Positions 1-5,723 of a DNA stretch of 6,812 bases are shown here, piece after piece. Source of the DNA: Gemmatimonadales bacterium UBA7835. Lineage in GTDB: Bacteria > Gemmatimonadota > Gemmatimonadetes > Longimicrobiales > Gaopeijiaceae. Position numbers and translations under genes: made by a program. Below the pieces are notes generated by a model, which saw only the letters and a list, made by a program, of their open reading frames with translations, was not told where the DNA came from and did no database searches. The stretch covers positions 1 to 6,812 of the forward strand of contig DLTN01000105.1 of NCBI GenBank assembly GCA_002500925.1, in the 5' to 3' direction. The first letter of the stretch is position 1. Every line of letters begins with the position of its first letter.

Positions 1-1098
1 GATTACCTGTTTTTTTGGACTGGGGTTACGATCGCCTACCCTAGGTCAATGGATACCCTGATCGCCGATCTCAAGCGTGTCGCTCCGACCGTCGTCGTGT
101 CCGTGCCCCGGATCTACGAAAAGATTTATAACGGCGTTATGTCGGCTCGAGGGCCGAAAAAGAAGCTGATCGACTGGGCCGCGTCTGTGGCTGATCAGGC
201 AGCCGATCTGCGGCTCGCCGGTAAAGAACCTGGTCGCTTGTTAGCGCTCAAATATTTGATCGCTGATAAGCTGGTCTTCTCCAAGGTCAAGACTGCAGTA
301 GGTGGACGGCTTCGTTACTTCGTTAGCGGGGGCGGACCGCTTGCTCCTGCATTGGCCCGTTTCTTTTACTCCATCGGGCTAACGATTTTCGAGGGCTTCG
401 GGTTAACCGAGACGAGTCCGGTTACAAACGTGAACACCTATGAATACTTCCGAATCGGAACGGTGGGCCGGCCGGTGCCCGGGACGGAAATACGTATTGC
501 TGAGGACGGCGAGATTCTAGTCCGTGGCTCGCAGGTCATGAAGGGCTACTACAACAAGCCGGAAGCTACAGCTGAGGCAGTGTCGGAGGACGGGTGGTTC
601 GCGACGGGTGACATTGGTGAGTTGGATGCGGATGGCTTCCTCTCGATTACAGATCGGAAGAAGGACATCATTGTCACTGCCGGTGGAAAGAACATTGCGC
701 CGCAGCCGATTGAGAATCTGCTCAAAACGCACCCGTTGGTGGAGCAGGTAGTTTTAATTGGCGATCGGCGTCGTTACTGCTCGCTAATAGTCGTTCCAGC
801 GTTTGAAGCGCTTAAACAGTGGGCTGAGGATCACGGCATTGATCCGGGCTCAGGAGGAGTGCTAGTGGAACACCCTGAAGTCGTTGCGGGTGTTGGAGAT
901 GAGCTATTGGCTATGCTTGGCGATCTAGCTTCATTCGAGCGACCCAAGAAGGTAGCGCTTCTAGGTGAAGAGCTTACGGTCGAAAATGGCCTAATGACTC
1001 CTACACTTAAGGTTAAGCGTCGTCAGCTCGAGCAGAGGTTTGCGGCCTTGATTGACTCGTTGTACGAAGACGAGGCCTCGGATAAAACTGCTCGGTGA
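1..1098 (+). CDS. Long-chain fatty-acid--CoA ligase (AMP-forming), 3' portion
   Basis: The reading frame is open from base 1, so the gene is cut by the window edge and the ATG at 49 is internal. The first visible residues (GVTIAYPRSMDTLIADLKRV) match the segment before the VPRIYEKIY motif that marks FAA1-type (COG1022) long-chain acyl-CoA synthetases. Further adenylate-forming landmarks follow in order: FGLTETSP (about 397-420), the TGD adenine/ribose-contact motif (604-612), DRKKD then GGKNIAPQPIE (about 649-717), and the C-terminal TPTLKVKRR carrying the expected catalytic lysine (about 994-1023). Family chemistry: a fatty acid plus ATP gives acyl-AMP and then acyl-CoA, feeding beta-oxidation or lipid synthesis, usually at the inner face of the membrane. 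The C-terminal domain is complete and no disruption is visible. It is followed 4 nt later by cutA, which suggests cotranscription but not a shared pathway. Chain-length specificity cannot be read from the sequence. Confidence 0.93.
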   Translation, partial: DYLFFWTGVTIAYPRSMDTLIADLKRVAPTVVVSVPRIYEKIYNGVMSARGPKKKLIDWAASVADQAADLRLAGKEPGRLLALKYLIADKLVFSKVKTAVGGRLRYFVSGGGPLAPALARFFYSIGLTIFEGFGLTETSPVTNVNTYEYFRIGTVGRPVPGTEIRIAEDGEILVRGSQVMKGYYNKPEATAEAVSEDGWFATGDIGELDADGFLSITDRKKDIIVTAGGKNIAPQPIENLLKTHPLVEQVVLIGDRRRYCSLIVVPAFEALKQWAEDHGIDPGSGGVLVEHPEVVAGVGDELLAMLGDLASFERPKKVALLGEELTVENGLMTPTLKVKRRQLEQRFAALIDSLYEDEASDKTAR

Positions 1099-1102
1099 CC
1101 GG

Positions 1103-1438
1103 ATGGTTTCCGCGGATCAAGAGGGCTGCGTAGTAGTGCTGACCACAATGCCGGACGAAGTTTCGGCAGGTGATTTTGCTCAGCGCCTAGTAGAACAACG
1201 AGTGATCGCATGCGCGAACGTTGTGCCGAGAATCACCTCAGTATATCGGTGGGATGGCCGCGTTAAGAGAGATCAGGAAGCTCTGGTGATCATGAAAACG
1301 ACGAGGGCGCGCGTTCCTGTGCTAAAGGACGCCATGGACGACTTACACCCATATGAAGTGCCTGAGATGATGGTGCTGCCGGATAGTGGGGCTCATCGAG
1401 CGTATCTAGGGTGGGTTGCTGAGGAGGTCGCTGGTTGA
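1103..1438 (+). CDS. cutA: CutA1 family divalent-ion tolerance protein
   Basis: The product is 111 residues, the usual size for CutA1, a small trimeric ferredoxin-like protein. Hallmarks are the N-terminal beta strand VVVLTTMPDE, then RLVEQRVIACANVVPRITSVY followed by RWDGRV, and the C-terminal signature LHPYEVPEMMVLP, then AYLGWVAEEV. E. coli CutA was linked to copper and other divalent-metal tolerance; the biochemical role across the family remains unsettled. I chose the ATG at 1103 because the conserved first strand begins about eight residues later, and because a GGTGA element (1094-1098), which overlaps the upstream stop codon, lies 4 nt before it. The same frame is open further upstream to 1052, but that stretch overlaps the acyl-CoA ligase and lacks family similarity. 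The stop codon shares one base with the next gene's ATG, so translational coupling is likely. Confidence 0.95.
   Translation: MVSADQEGCVVVLTTMPDEVSAGDFAQRLVEQRVIACANVVPRITSVYRWDGRVKRDQEALVIMKTTRARVPVLKDAMDDLHPYEVPEMMVLPDSGAHRAYLGWVAEEVAG
1421..1427 (+). promoter_or_regulatory. Ribosome binding site for the TPR gene
   Basis: GAGGAGG lies inside the last codons of cutA, 10 nt before ATG 1438. It supports that ATG over the in-frame TTG at 1435, which sits directly before it. Confidence 0.6.
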
Positions 1439-2415
1439 TGGCGGATGCAGAGAAGAAGCCTGCAGTGAAGAAATCTCCTGCCAAGAAGAGCACAGCGAAG
1501 AAGCCTCCCACAGAGAAGCGAACAGCGAGAAAGAAAAAGGATCGGTCACAGGTTGACCTCCTGCCCGAACTGTTCGAGTCGCCTGAACAGGCCCCAGTGT
1601 TGGATGAGATGTCGGAGTTTCCTGCCGTGGCCGAATCTGAGGCGTCTGTGCCGGAGCCAGCTACGAAAAACGAGGGGGAGAATGTTCTCGAAGGCGGTCT
1701 CTTAGCGCAGGGAGAGGTGAAGACGCCAGGAGTGGAGGAATCTGGGGGTAAGATAGAATCTGTTCCAACTACTGAAGAGAGACCTTCGACTAATTCAAGT
1801 CCTCAGGGTCACCAGCTAGCGAGGGCGAGCGATCTCGTTCAGTCAGGTCGGATCGATGAGGCTTTGGAGCAATACCTAGAGATCCTTGCCGAGAACCCTC
1901 AAAACCTTAAAGCGCACAACAATCTTGGCGTACTCTTTGACGAACTCGGTCAGCATGACACGGCTGTGGAGCATCTTGAGTCAGCACTAAAGGTTGATCA
2001 AGATAACGTCGAAGTTTTGATCAATCTTGCCAGTGCGCTAACGAAGCTTGGCCGCTTTAGACGAGCGGGTGACCCGGTTCGCAGAGCCCTCCGGCTAGCT
2101 CCTGACGACCCAGCGGCACGACTTGCGCAGGCGATCCTTTCCTTCCGCCGCGGACTGTACGATCAGGCAGAGGTGGAGCTGCGTTGGATTTGCGATCGAG
2201 ACCCAGGGGCAGGAGAGGCATTGTATTATCGAGCGGAGGCGCTTAATCGCACAGGACAGTTTTCGGAGGCAATGGAACTGATGTCTCGCGCGGCTGAACT
2301 TCTTCCGGATGACGCTCGTCCTTATTACACCCTCGGTCACCTGTATGATCGCCAGAATCGCGCTTTTGAAGCGGCCGAAATGTATCGACGCGCGAGAGAC
2401 CGTCAGAGTTCTTGA
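1438..2415 (+). CDS. TPR-repeat protein with Lys/Ala/Pro-rich N-terminal tail
   Basis: The product is 325 residues in three zones. Residues 1-36 are rich in Lys, Ala and Pro, with repeated AKK/KKP/KKS units like histone-H1-type tails. Residues 37-123 are acidic, Ser/Pro/Glu-rich and probably disordered. Residues 124-321 hold about six tandem 34-residue tetratricopeptide repeats, seen as the periodic pattern of small and aromatic residues in segments such as NNLGVLFDELGQHDTAVEHL, YYRAEALNRTGQFSEAMELM and YYTLGHLYDRQNRAFEAAEM. TPR domains form helical scaffolds that bind partner proteins; the partner cannot be read here. There is no signal peptide or membrane segment, so a cytoplasmic site is expected. 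The basic tail could contact nucleic acid or an acidic surface, which is inference. ATG 1438 overlaps the cutA stop by one base. The TerB-like gene follows after 42 nt, a gap containing a 10-bp perfect palindrome (2418-2427). Confidence 0.88.
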   Translation: MADAEKKPAVKKSPAKKSTAKKPPTEKRTARKKKDRSQVDLLPELFESPEQAPVLDEMSEFPAVAESEASVPEPATKNEGENVLEGGLLAQGEVKTPGVEESGGKIESVPTTEERPSTNSSPQGHQLARASDLVQSGRIDEALEQYLEILAENPQNLKAHNNLGVLFDELGQHDTAVEHLESALKVDQDNVEVLINLASALTKLGRFRRAGDPVRRALRLAPDDPAARLAQAILSFRRGLYDQAEVELRWICDRDPGAGEALYYRAEALNRTGQFSEAMELMSRAAELLPDDARPYYTLGHLYDRQNRAFEAAEMYRRARDRQSS

Positions 2416-2457
2416 CGGCAGGCCTGCAAACGACCGATCCAGGCAGGGGACTGATTC

Positions 2458-2916
2458 ATGATTGATGCAATCAAGGATTTCTTCACGACCACGATGCTCC
2501 CCGCCGCAGAGGACGAGACATCAACGATTGATGAGGATGTTCGCTTGGCGGCGTGTGCCTTGCTGCTGGAGGTCGCCTATGCTGACGATGATTTCTCTGA
2601 TCAAGAGCGACAGCACTTGGAGTCAGAGCTGGGCAGGAGATTTGGGCTCGAAGCAAGGGACACGGACCGACTTCTAACGCTTGCTCAGGAGGAGCGAGAA
2701 GACGCGGTCGACCTTTGGCAGTTCACCCGACTCATCACTGAGCACTACTCGATCAGTCAGAAGGTGACCTTGTTAGAGATCATGTGGGGGCTGGTGCACT
2801 CAGATGGCACCCTGGAAGACAGAGAGGTCTACTTCATGCGGAAGATTTGTAACCTCTTGCGTCTGGAGCCAGGGTATCTGGCGCAGGCGCGCCAGCGCTA
2901 TTTAGGTGAGGAATAA
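2458..2916 (+). CDS. TerB-like (tellurite-resistance TerB fold) acidic helical protein
   Basis: The product is 152 residues and mostly helical. It carries the two-lobed TerB pattern: LLLEVAYADDDFSDQERQHL (about residues 36-55) and IMWGLVHSDGTLEDREVYFM (about 108-127). In each lobe a helix ending in an Ala/Ser-Asp pair is followed by an acidic loop and Glu. In TerB relatives the matching acidic residues can bind divalent metal. The family occurs in tellurite or phage-resistance ter clusters and also in many housekeeping settings as small adaptor proteins. No terA, terC, terD or terZ neighbour is visible, so I do not call a tellurite-resistance system. AGGGGA (2445-2450) lies 7 nt before ATG 2458 and fixes the start. 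There is no signal peptide. The N-terminal 25 residues are variable and acidic. The last codons contain the SD for the next gene. Confidence 0.8.
   Translation: MIDAIKDFFTTTMLPAAEDETSTIDEDVRLAACALLLEVAYADDDFSDQERQHLESELGRRFGLEARDTDRLLTLAQEEREDAVDLWQFTRLITEHYSISQKVTLLEIMWGLVHSDGTLEDREVYFMRKICNLLRLEPGYLAQARQRYLGEE
2904..2911 (+). promoter_or_regulatory. SD-like element that points to a TTG start at 2918
   Basis: AGGTGAGG lies within the last codons of the TerB-like gene, 6 nt before TTG 2918. It is the main reason to begin the next gene at 2918 rather than at the downstream ATG 3010, whose upstream sequence offers only a poor GAAAG. Confidence 0.45.
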
Positions 2917-2917
2917 T

Positions 2918-3159
2918 TTGCGCGTCGATGATTCTTCCGGGGGTGACACCGAGATGCTCAAGAGACATATTTTCTTGGCGCCATCAATCCACTCGAAAGA
3001 CTTGTCATCATGCGCGATCTAGTTCCTGGCGGCTATCTCTTCACTCACGCAGTGTTCTGGACAGTCGTGGGTATGGTAGCTGTGGGCACAAATGCCGTCG
3101 CCATCATCCTGTCTATTGGTCTGGGTCTTCTGGTTGTGGAGTCACTTACGCAGCGATAG
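2918..3159 (+). pseudogene. Small membrane protein gene with an apparent -1 frameshift at a T4 run
   Basis: From TTG 2918 one frame reads 19 sensible codons, ending MLKRHIF at 2974, and then degenerates to a stop at 3020-3022. The preceding (-1) frame is closed by a TGA at 2944. After that it gives protein-like sequence, LGAINPLERLVIMRDLVPGG and onward into a long hydrophobic stretch ending at TAG 3157-3159. The frames join cleanly at the T run 2970-2973: one extra T, or a -1 slip of Phe-tRNA from TTC to TTT, would yield a continuous 80-residue protein. The -1 frame has no ATG, GTG or TTG between its stop at 2944 and ATG 3010. Options are a sequencing or assembly error, a true inactivating indel, or recoding. 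The start is 1 nt after the TerB stop, so it would be the last gene of the operon. I do not recognise the family. Confidence 0.5.
3010..3159 (+). CDS. Small hydrophobic membrane protein (intact part of the frameshifted gene)
   Basis: This is the uninterrupted ATG-initiated ORF of 49 residues. After a short N-terminal MRDLVPGG, residues 9-45 are almost entirely hydrophobic (segments YLFTHAVFWTVVGMVAV and AVAIILSIGLGLLVV, separated by GTN). That fits either one long membrane helix or two short helices in a hairpin, and it ends in polar ESLTQR. The SD is poor (GAAAG, 2994-2998). The same frame continues with plausible protein sequence for about 12 codons before the ATG, so I favour it being the C-terminal two thirds of the 80-residue product described for 2918-3159. 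If the frameshift is real, this shorter form might still be made alone. No family is recognised and the function is unknown. The likely terminator follows within about 20 nt. Confidence 0.45.
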   Translation: MRDLVPGGYLFTHAVFWTVVGMVAVGTNAVAIILSIGLGLLVVESLTQR

Positions 3160-3180
3160 CGGTTGACTGAAGAATCGAAC

Positions 3181-3237
3181 AACATTGGCACGGGCGCCTT
3201 GGCTTGAAGGGGCGCCTTTGGTGTATACGCCAATGTT
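3181..3237 (+). terminator. Large inverted repeat, probable intrinsic terminator
   Basis: Outer arms AACATTGGC (3181-3189) and GCCAATGTT (3229-3237) are a perfect 9-bp match. Inside is a second, GC-rich hairpin: GGCGCCTT (3193-3200) pairs with AAGG and GGCGCC (3207-3216) around a GGCTTG loop, with a two-base bulge. The outer arm runs into TTTT (3236-3239), and the inner stem is followed by TTT (3217-3219). It lies 21 nt after the stop of the small membrane gene, so termination of the 1-3159 unit is the simplest reading. The T run is short, and a regulatory RNA fold is possible. Confidence 0.5.
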
Positions 3238-3313
3238 TTGCATAGAGGTGACTGGACCGTGTTACGAGTGCGATCAACCGAATGAAAACTTCAAAATCCG
3301 AGTAATGAGATGA
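3233..3313 (+). other. Possible 26-codon ORF with a Cys-x-x-Cys motif, overlapping the next start
   Basis: ATG 3233 opens 26 codons containing GPCYECDQPNENFKIRV, and the TGA (3311-3313) forms an ATGA overlap with ATG 3310 of the following gene. A Cys-Tyr-Glu-Cys pair resembles half of a zinc ribbon. There is no SD before 3233, whose ATG falls in the hairpin's 3' arm. GTG 3248 is another possible start. It may be a translated leader coupled to the downstream gene, or chance. Confidence as a real gene is low. Confidence 0.15.
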
Positions 3314-3582
3314 CTGCTGTCTATCTTGTTCTGACTGTGCTGATAGGGCTTGGAATTGGAGTTTGGTTTGGCATGCCCGGCCGGTATTCGCAGACCTCTG
3401 ATGATATTGAGAACATTATGCGAACCGGAACGGGCAGGAGAGGACGTCGGAAAAAAGTCTTTACGCCCCTGGCTTGGGTGCAGCGAGGGGTCAGTGCCAA
3501 GGACACCGCTTCCAGGGGTCGCCGTCAGGGGCGTGGGCGCGCGGGATTCAGCGTGGAATCCCCCGACGATACAAAGCAGTAG
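3310..3582 (+). CDS. Small single-pass membrane protein with Arg-rich cytoplasmic tail, unknown function
   Basis: The product is 90 residues. Residues 2-21 (TAVYLVLTVLIGLGIGVWFG) form one membrane helix or uncleaved signal anchor. PGRYSQTSDDIENIM follows, and then a strongly basic region: RTGTGRRGRRKKVFTPLAWV at about 39-58, and SRGRRQGRGRAG at about 68-79. With so much positive charge after the helix, the positive-inside rule predicts a periplasmic or very short N-terminus and a cytoplasmic basic tail. I do not recognise a named family; the combination of helix, PGRY motif and K/R-KxFTPLxW patch looks purposeful rather than random. The SD is weak (GAG just before the ATG), which fits possible coupling to the overlapping 26-codon ORF. 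The neighbour on the other strand, DUF445, is also a membrane protein, but they converge and need not be related. Confidence 0.6.
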   Translation: MTAVYLVLTVLIGLGIGVWFGMPGRYSQTSDDIENIMRTGTGRRGRRKKVFTPLAWVQRGVSAKDTASRGRRQGRGRAGFSVESPDDTKQ

Positions 3583-3594
3583 AGGGATATAAGT

Positions 3595-3609
3595 CGCAGG
3601 GATGCTGCG
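3595..3609. terminator. Small hairpin in the convergent gap, weak candidate bidirectional terminator
   Basis: CGCAG (3595-3599), loop GGATG, CTGCG (3605-3609) form a perfect 5-bp stem in the 28-nt gap between the stops of the two converging genes. Neither side has a proper T run, so termination here is only suggested by position. Confidence 0.2.
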
Positions 3610-3610
3610 C

Positions 3611-5182
3611 TCACCGGACCAATGCGTCTACTGCGACCATCAGCAATCCGATGAACGCGCCAAGCACGTAACCGAGGCGCACGATGAGACGAAGTTCTCG
3701 TTCAGTAACCTTATGAACGATCTCTTCCATGCTAGCGGTTGGGAAGTTGAGCACCTTGTCCTCTACTCGACCAGCAACGTCGATATGTTTGACAACGGCT
3801 GGCACCTGTGTCTGAAGCCAGTTCCAAATCGGGTCACTGAGCGCGTCTTCGATACGCTTAAGTCCGTCCTCAGTGAACCACCGCGCCGGGATCCCGATCG
3901 GCCTCCTCATGAATTCGCTGGCTAGCCGTCTAGCCCCGGTGTCCGCTACTTGACCTGCAATGTCGGTTCGGGCCGCCTCAACCAGTAGTTCGGAGATCTT
4001 TTCATTTGGCATGTTCGTAAGGACGTCGCCCCACGTTTTTGCGCCCGCGTTATCCATCCCTTCATTCAATCTTTCAAAAACGAAGTCGCGTGTAGCTTGA
4101 TCCCTCGCCATGCCAAGTACCCAACTAGTAAGCATGTCGCGTGCTTCCACAATATTGGGGTCTTTGGCAGTGCCTAGTACATCACCAGCGGGGCGGCGAA
4201 GAAAGTCAACTATCGCCTGATTGACCACCCTTGCGATTGCTTCTTGTACGGCTGGATCTCTCAGGAGCTCAGACAGTCGTTCAGCACCGTCCTCCTGGAT
4301 CGTATCCAACACCTTATCAACAGTGTCTTCAGTCATCATGACACGGGCAACGACACGCTGGTGGAACTTTAGATCTCGCAATAAGCGCTGGAAAAGTTCG
4401 TGTATGGTGTTTTCGAATTTCTCGCGAGTATCCGGATCATCAAGAAGTCCGCCGAGGCGCTCGGCTGCGAGTGGCAGGTAGCTCGCGATCGCCTTCTCAA
4501 GCGAACCTATCACGCCGAGTGGGAGGATCTCCTCGAGGTTGCGATTAGGCTCGAGTATCTTTTCGGTGGCCCGCTCAATGTAGTTGGACACCGCGCCAGA
4601 GAATTCGTCGCTGCCCGAGATGCTCTCTATCCAATTTTGGACTACACCCTCTAAGGCTTCGCCCCGCGCGGGTGTAAGAATGCCCGCGATCGGTTGATCG
4701 GCGATTGCGCTTACCAATTGATCTGTGTGCCTGAGCATTGAGTTCGCGAAGTCTTCAGACTCTACATAGCTCTTTAACTGCTCCGTGACGCGATTAAGTG
4801 CGTCCCCTATTAAGGCATCGAATTCAGCAGCGACTGCTTCTGGTATGAGCTCTTGGAGCGAGCCACGTTCCTTGTAAAAGATCTCTTCAAGGAACGTGCC
4901 CAGGCGCCGGTCAAACGCCTGCCGGAATTCAACGTTCGTGAAGGCCTCCGTAAGGTCCTTCGGCGTCAGTAGCCGATTCCCCACGGTGCGTCCTATGGCG
5001 GCTGCTAGTCGAGGCTGGTTCTTTGGGACCGCTCCGTGCAGGAACGATATTCGCCAGCGCCCCAGAAGTTTCGGTGGTTCATAGGGATGGAAAAGCATCC
5101 ATACCGCGACAGTGTTCGTCAGTCCCCCAGCGAGCGAGCCAAAGACGATCTTTACCAGCGCCAGTAGGACTTCCTGATTCAT
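3611..5182 (-). CDS. DUF445 family membrane protein
   Basis: The product is 523 residues. The N-terminus (about residues 5-30, LLALVKIVFGSLAGGLTNTV and on) is a glycine-rich membrane segment. It leads straight into the DUF445 signature MLFHPYEPPKLLGRW, then HGAVPKNQPRLAAAIGRTV (about 49-67), matching the MLFRPY...G-x-IPK-x-R-x-x-LA-x-x-IG pattern of the YheB/YjiN-type family. A long, charged, mainly helical middle of about 430 residues follows, with repeated amphipathic segments. A second membrane helix closes the protein (about 500-521, IVRLGYVLGAFIGLLMVAVD). This gives an anchor-soluble-anchor layout typical of the family. No biochemical function is established. ATG 5182 overlaps the stop of the DUF1499-like gene as ATGA, and AGAAGA lies a few bases upstream, so coupled translation is likely. 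Several plus-strand ORFs inside this gene are antisense shadows. Confidence 0.88.
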   Translation of the reverse strand: MNQEVLLALVKIVFGSLAGGLTNTVAVWMLFHPYEPPKLLGRWRISFLHGAVPKNQPRLAAAIGRTVGNRLLTPKDLTEAFTNVEFRQAFDRRLGTFLEEIFYKERGSLQELIPEAVAAEFDALIGDALNRVTEQLKSYVESEDFANSMLRHTDQLVSAIADQPIAGILTPARGEALEGVVQNWIESISGSDEFSGAVSNYIERATEKILEPNRNLEEILPLGVIGSLEKAIASYLPLAAERLGGLLDDPDTREKFENTIHELFQRLLRDLKFHQRVVARVMMTEDTVDKVLDTIQEDGAERLSELLRDPAVQEAIARVVNQAIVDFLRRPAGDVLGTAKDPNIVEARDMLTSWVLGMARDQATRDFVFERLNEGMDNAGAKTWGDVLTNMPNEKISELLVEAARTDIAGQVADTGARRLASEFMRRPIGIPARWFTEDGLKRIEDALSDPIWNWLQTQVPAVVKHIDVAGRVEDKVLNFPTASMEEIVHKVTERELRLIVRLGYVLGAFIGLLMVAVDALVR

Positions 5183-5610
5183 GAATCTTCTGCGTACGCG
5201 GGATGCGTTGAAGGATCAAGGACCTGGTCGGACTGGATACACAGATCTCCGTCTAGCTCCCGAAAGAATCGCCCGATCCTCCGTTTGCTGCGTCCCCAAT
5301 CCCCTTTGTCGCCGCGGGACACCGCAACGGCATCTACTCGGGTCTGTCCGATCTGATCAAGCCCGATCTGAATGTGTACTTCTGTTTCAAAGCCAAGGAA
5401 GGGTGTCTTCGCGAGGGCCTCTATCAAGCCCTGGCCGTCGTCAAAACGGCCTATGCTCCAACCGACGATGCCACCCCCCCCTACTCGCATGGCTGATTGC
5501 CAGACGTCTTCAAAGGGGATCGTGTAGGTCCTGCCGCGCAGGCGCATATCGGTGGCCCGCATATCGGTGTTTGCCTGTTTTTCGTAAAGCTTGTCGAGGA
5601 GGCCGCTCAA
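5179..5610 (-). CDS. DUF1499-like protein
   Basis: The product is 143 residues from TTG 5610. The core matches the DUF1499 pattern: RTYTIPFEDVWQSAMRV (about 27-43), an aromatic/Gly stretch, then ALAKTPFLGFETEVHIQIGL (about 65-84), TRVDAVAVSRGDKGDWGRSK (about 90-109) and RRIGRFFRELD (about 110-120). In the family this gives a strand-rich domain with the G-x-TRVD-x-x-S-x-SR-x-G-x-x-D-x-G-x-N-x-x-RI signature. Its function is not established. No signal peptide or lipobox is visible. TTG 5610 is preferred because AAGGA (5619-5623) stands 8 nt upstream. The frame stays open to a GTG at 5721, but that start lacks a well-spaced SD and would overlap the divergent gene's -10 region. Odd features are a G8 tract (5474-5481) and a 12-bp in-frame tandem repeat giving TDMRA-TDMRL. 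It overlaps DUF445 by ATGA, forming a two-gene operon. Confidence 0.72.
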   Translation of the reverse strand: MSGLLDKLYEKQANTDMRATDMRLRGRTYTIPFEDVWQSAMRVGGGGIVGWSIGRFDDGQGLIEALAKTPFLGFETEVHIQIGLDQIGQTRVDAVAVSRGDKGDWGRSKRRIGRFFRELDGDLCIQSDQVLDPSTHPAYAEDS

Positions 5611-5618
5611 GCGGGCTG

Positions 5619-5623
5619 TCCTT
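5619..5623 (-). promoter_or_regulatory. SD that decides the TTG start of the DUF1499-like gene
   Basis: On the minus strand AAGGA is followed by 8 nt and TTG 5610. No ATG with a comparable SD exists nearby. The two ATGs further in (at residues 17 and 22) lie within the tandem repeat and would cut into a plausible N-terminus. Confidence 0.45.
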
Positions 5624-5723
5624 CGTCTGTGAGGAAAATGTTCGGGTGTCTTTGGATGGTTCTGAGTATTTAACAAAAACCAGATGACTGCGCATTCCGA
5701 TAGGGACGATGCACAGATCACGT

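Noticed and set aside
2418..2427. Perfect 10-bp palindrome GCAGGCCTGC between the TPR and TerB-like genes
   Set aside because: Too short for a stable hairpin with a normal loop, with no promoter elements nearby. A palindrome of this size is not compelling alone.
2458..2916. A tellurite-resistance or anti-phage ter operon
   Set aside because: Only a TerB-like fold is present, with no TerC, TerD, TerZ or associated ATP-grasp genes. TerB-like domains are common outside ter systems.
2928..3170. 80-codon ORF in the third frame across the small membrane gene
   Set aside because: Its translation is Ser/Arg/Cys/His-rich with no hydrophobic pattern. The other two frames explain the region better.
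3602..3925. 107-codon plus-strand ORF downstream of the small basic membrane protein
   Set aside because: It lies opposite the C-terminal part of DUF445, including the membrane helix, and shows no domain.
4400..4654. 84-codon plus-strand ORF inside DUF445 that reads fairly protein-like
   Set aside because: It is antisense to an amphipathic helical gene, which often gives plausible shadows. I found no SD, promoter or family signature.
5181..5687. 168-codon plus-strand ORF opposite the DUF1499-like gene
   Set aside because: Its translation is rich in Arg, Cys and Ser with no domain pattern, while the minus strand carries a clear family signature and an SD.
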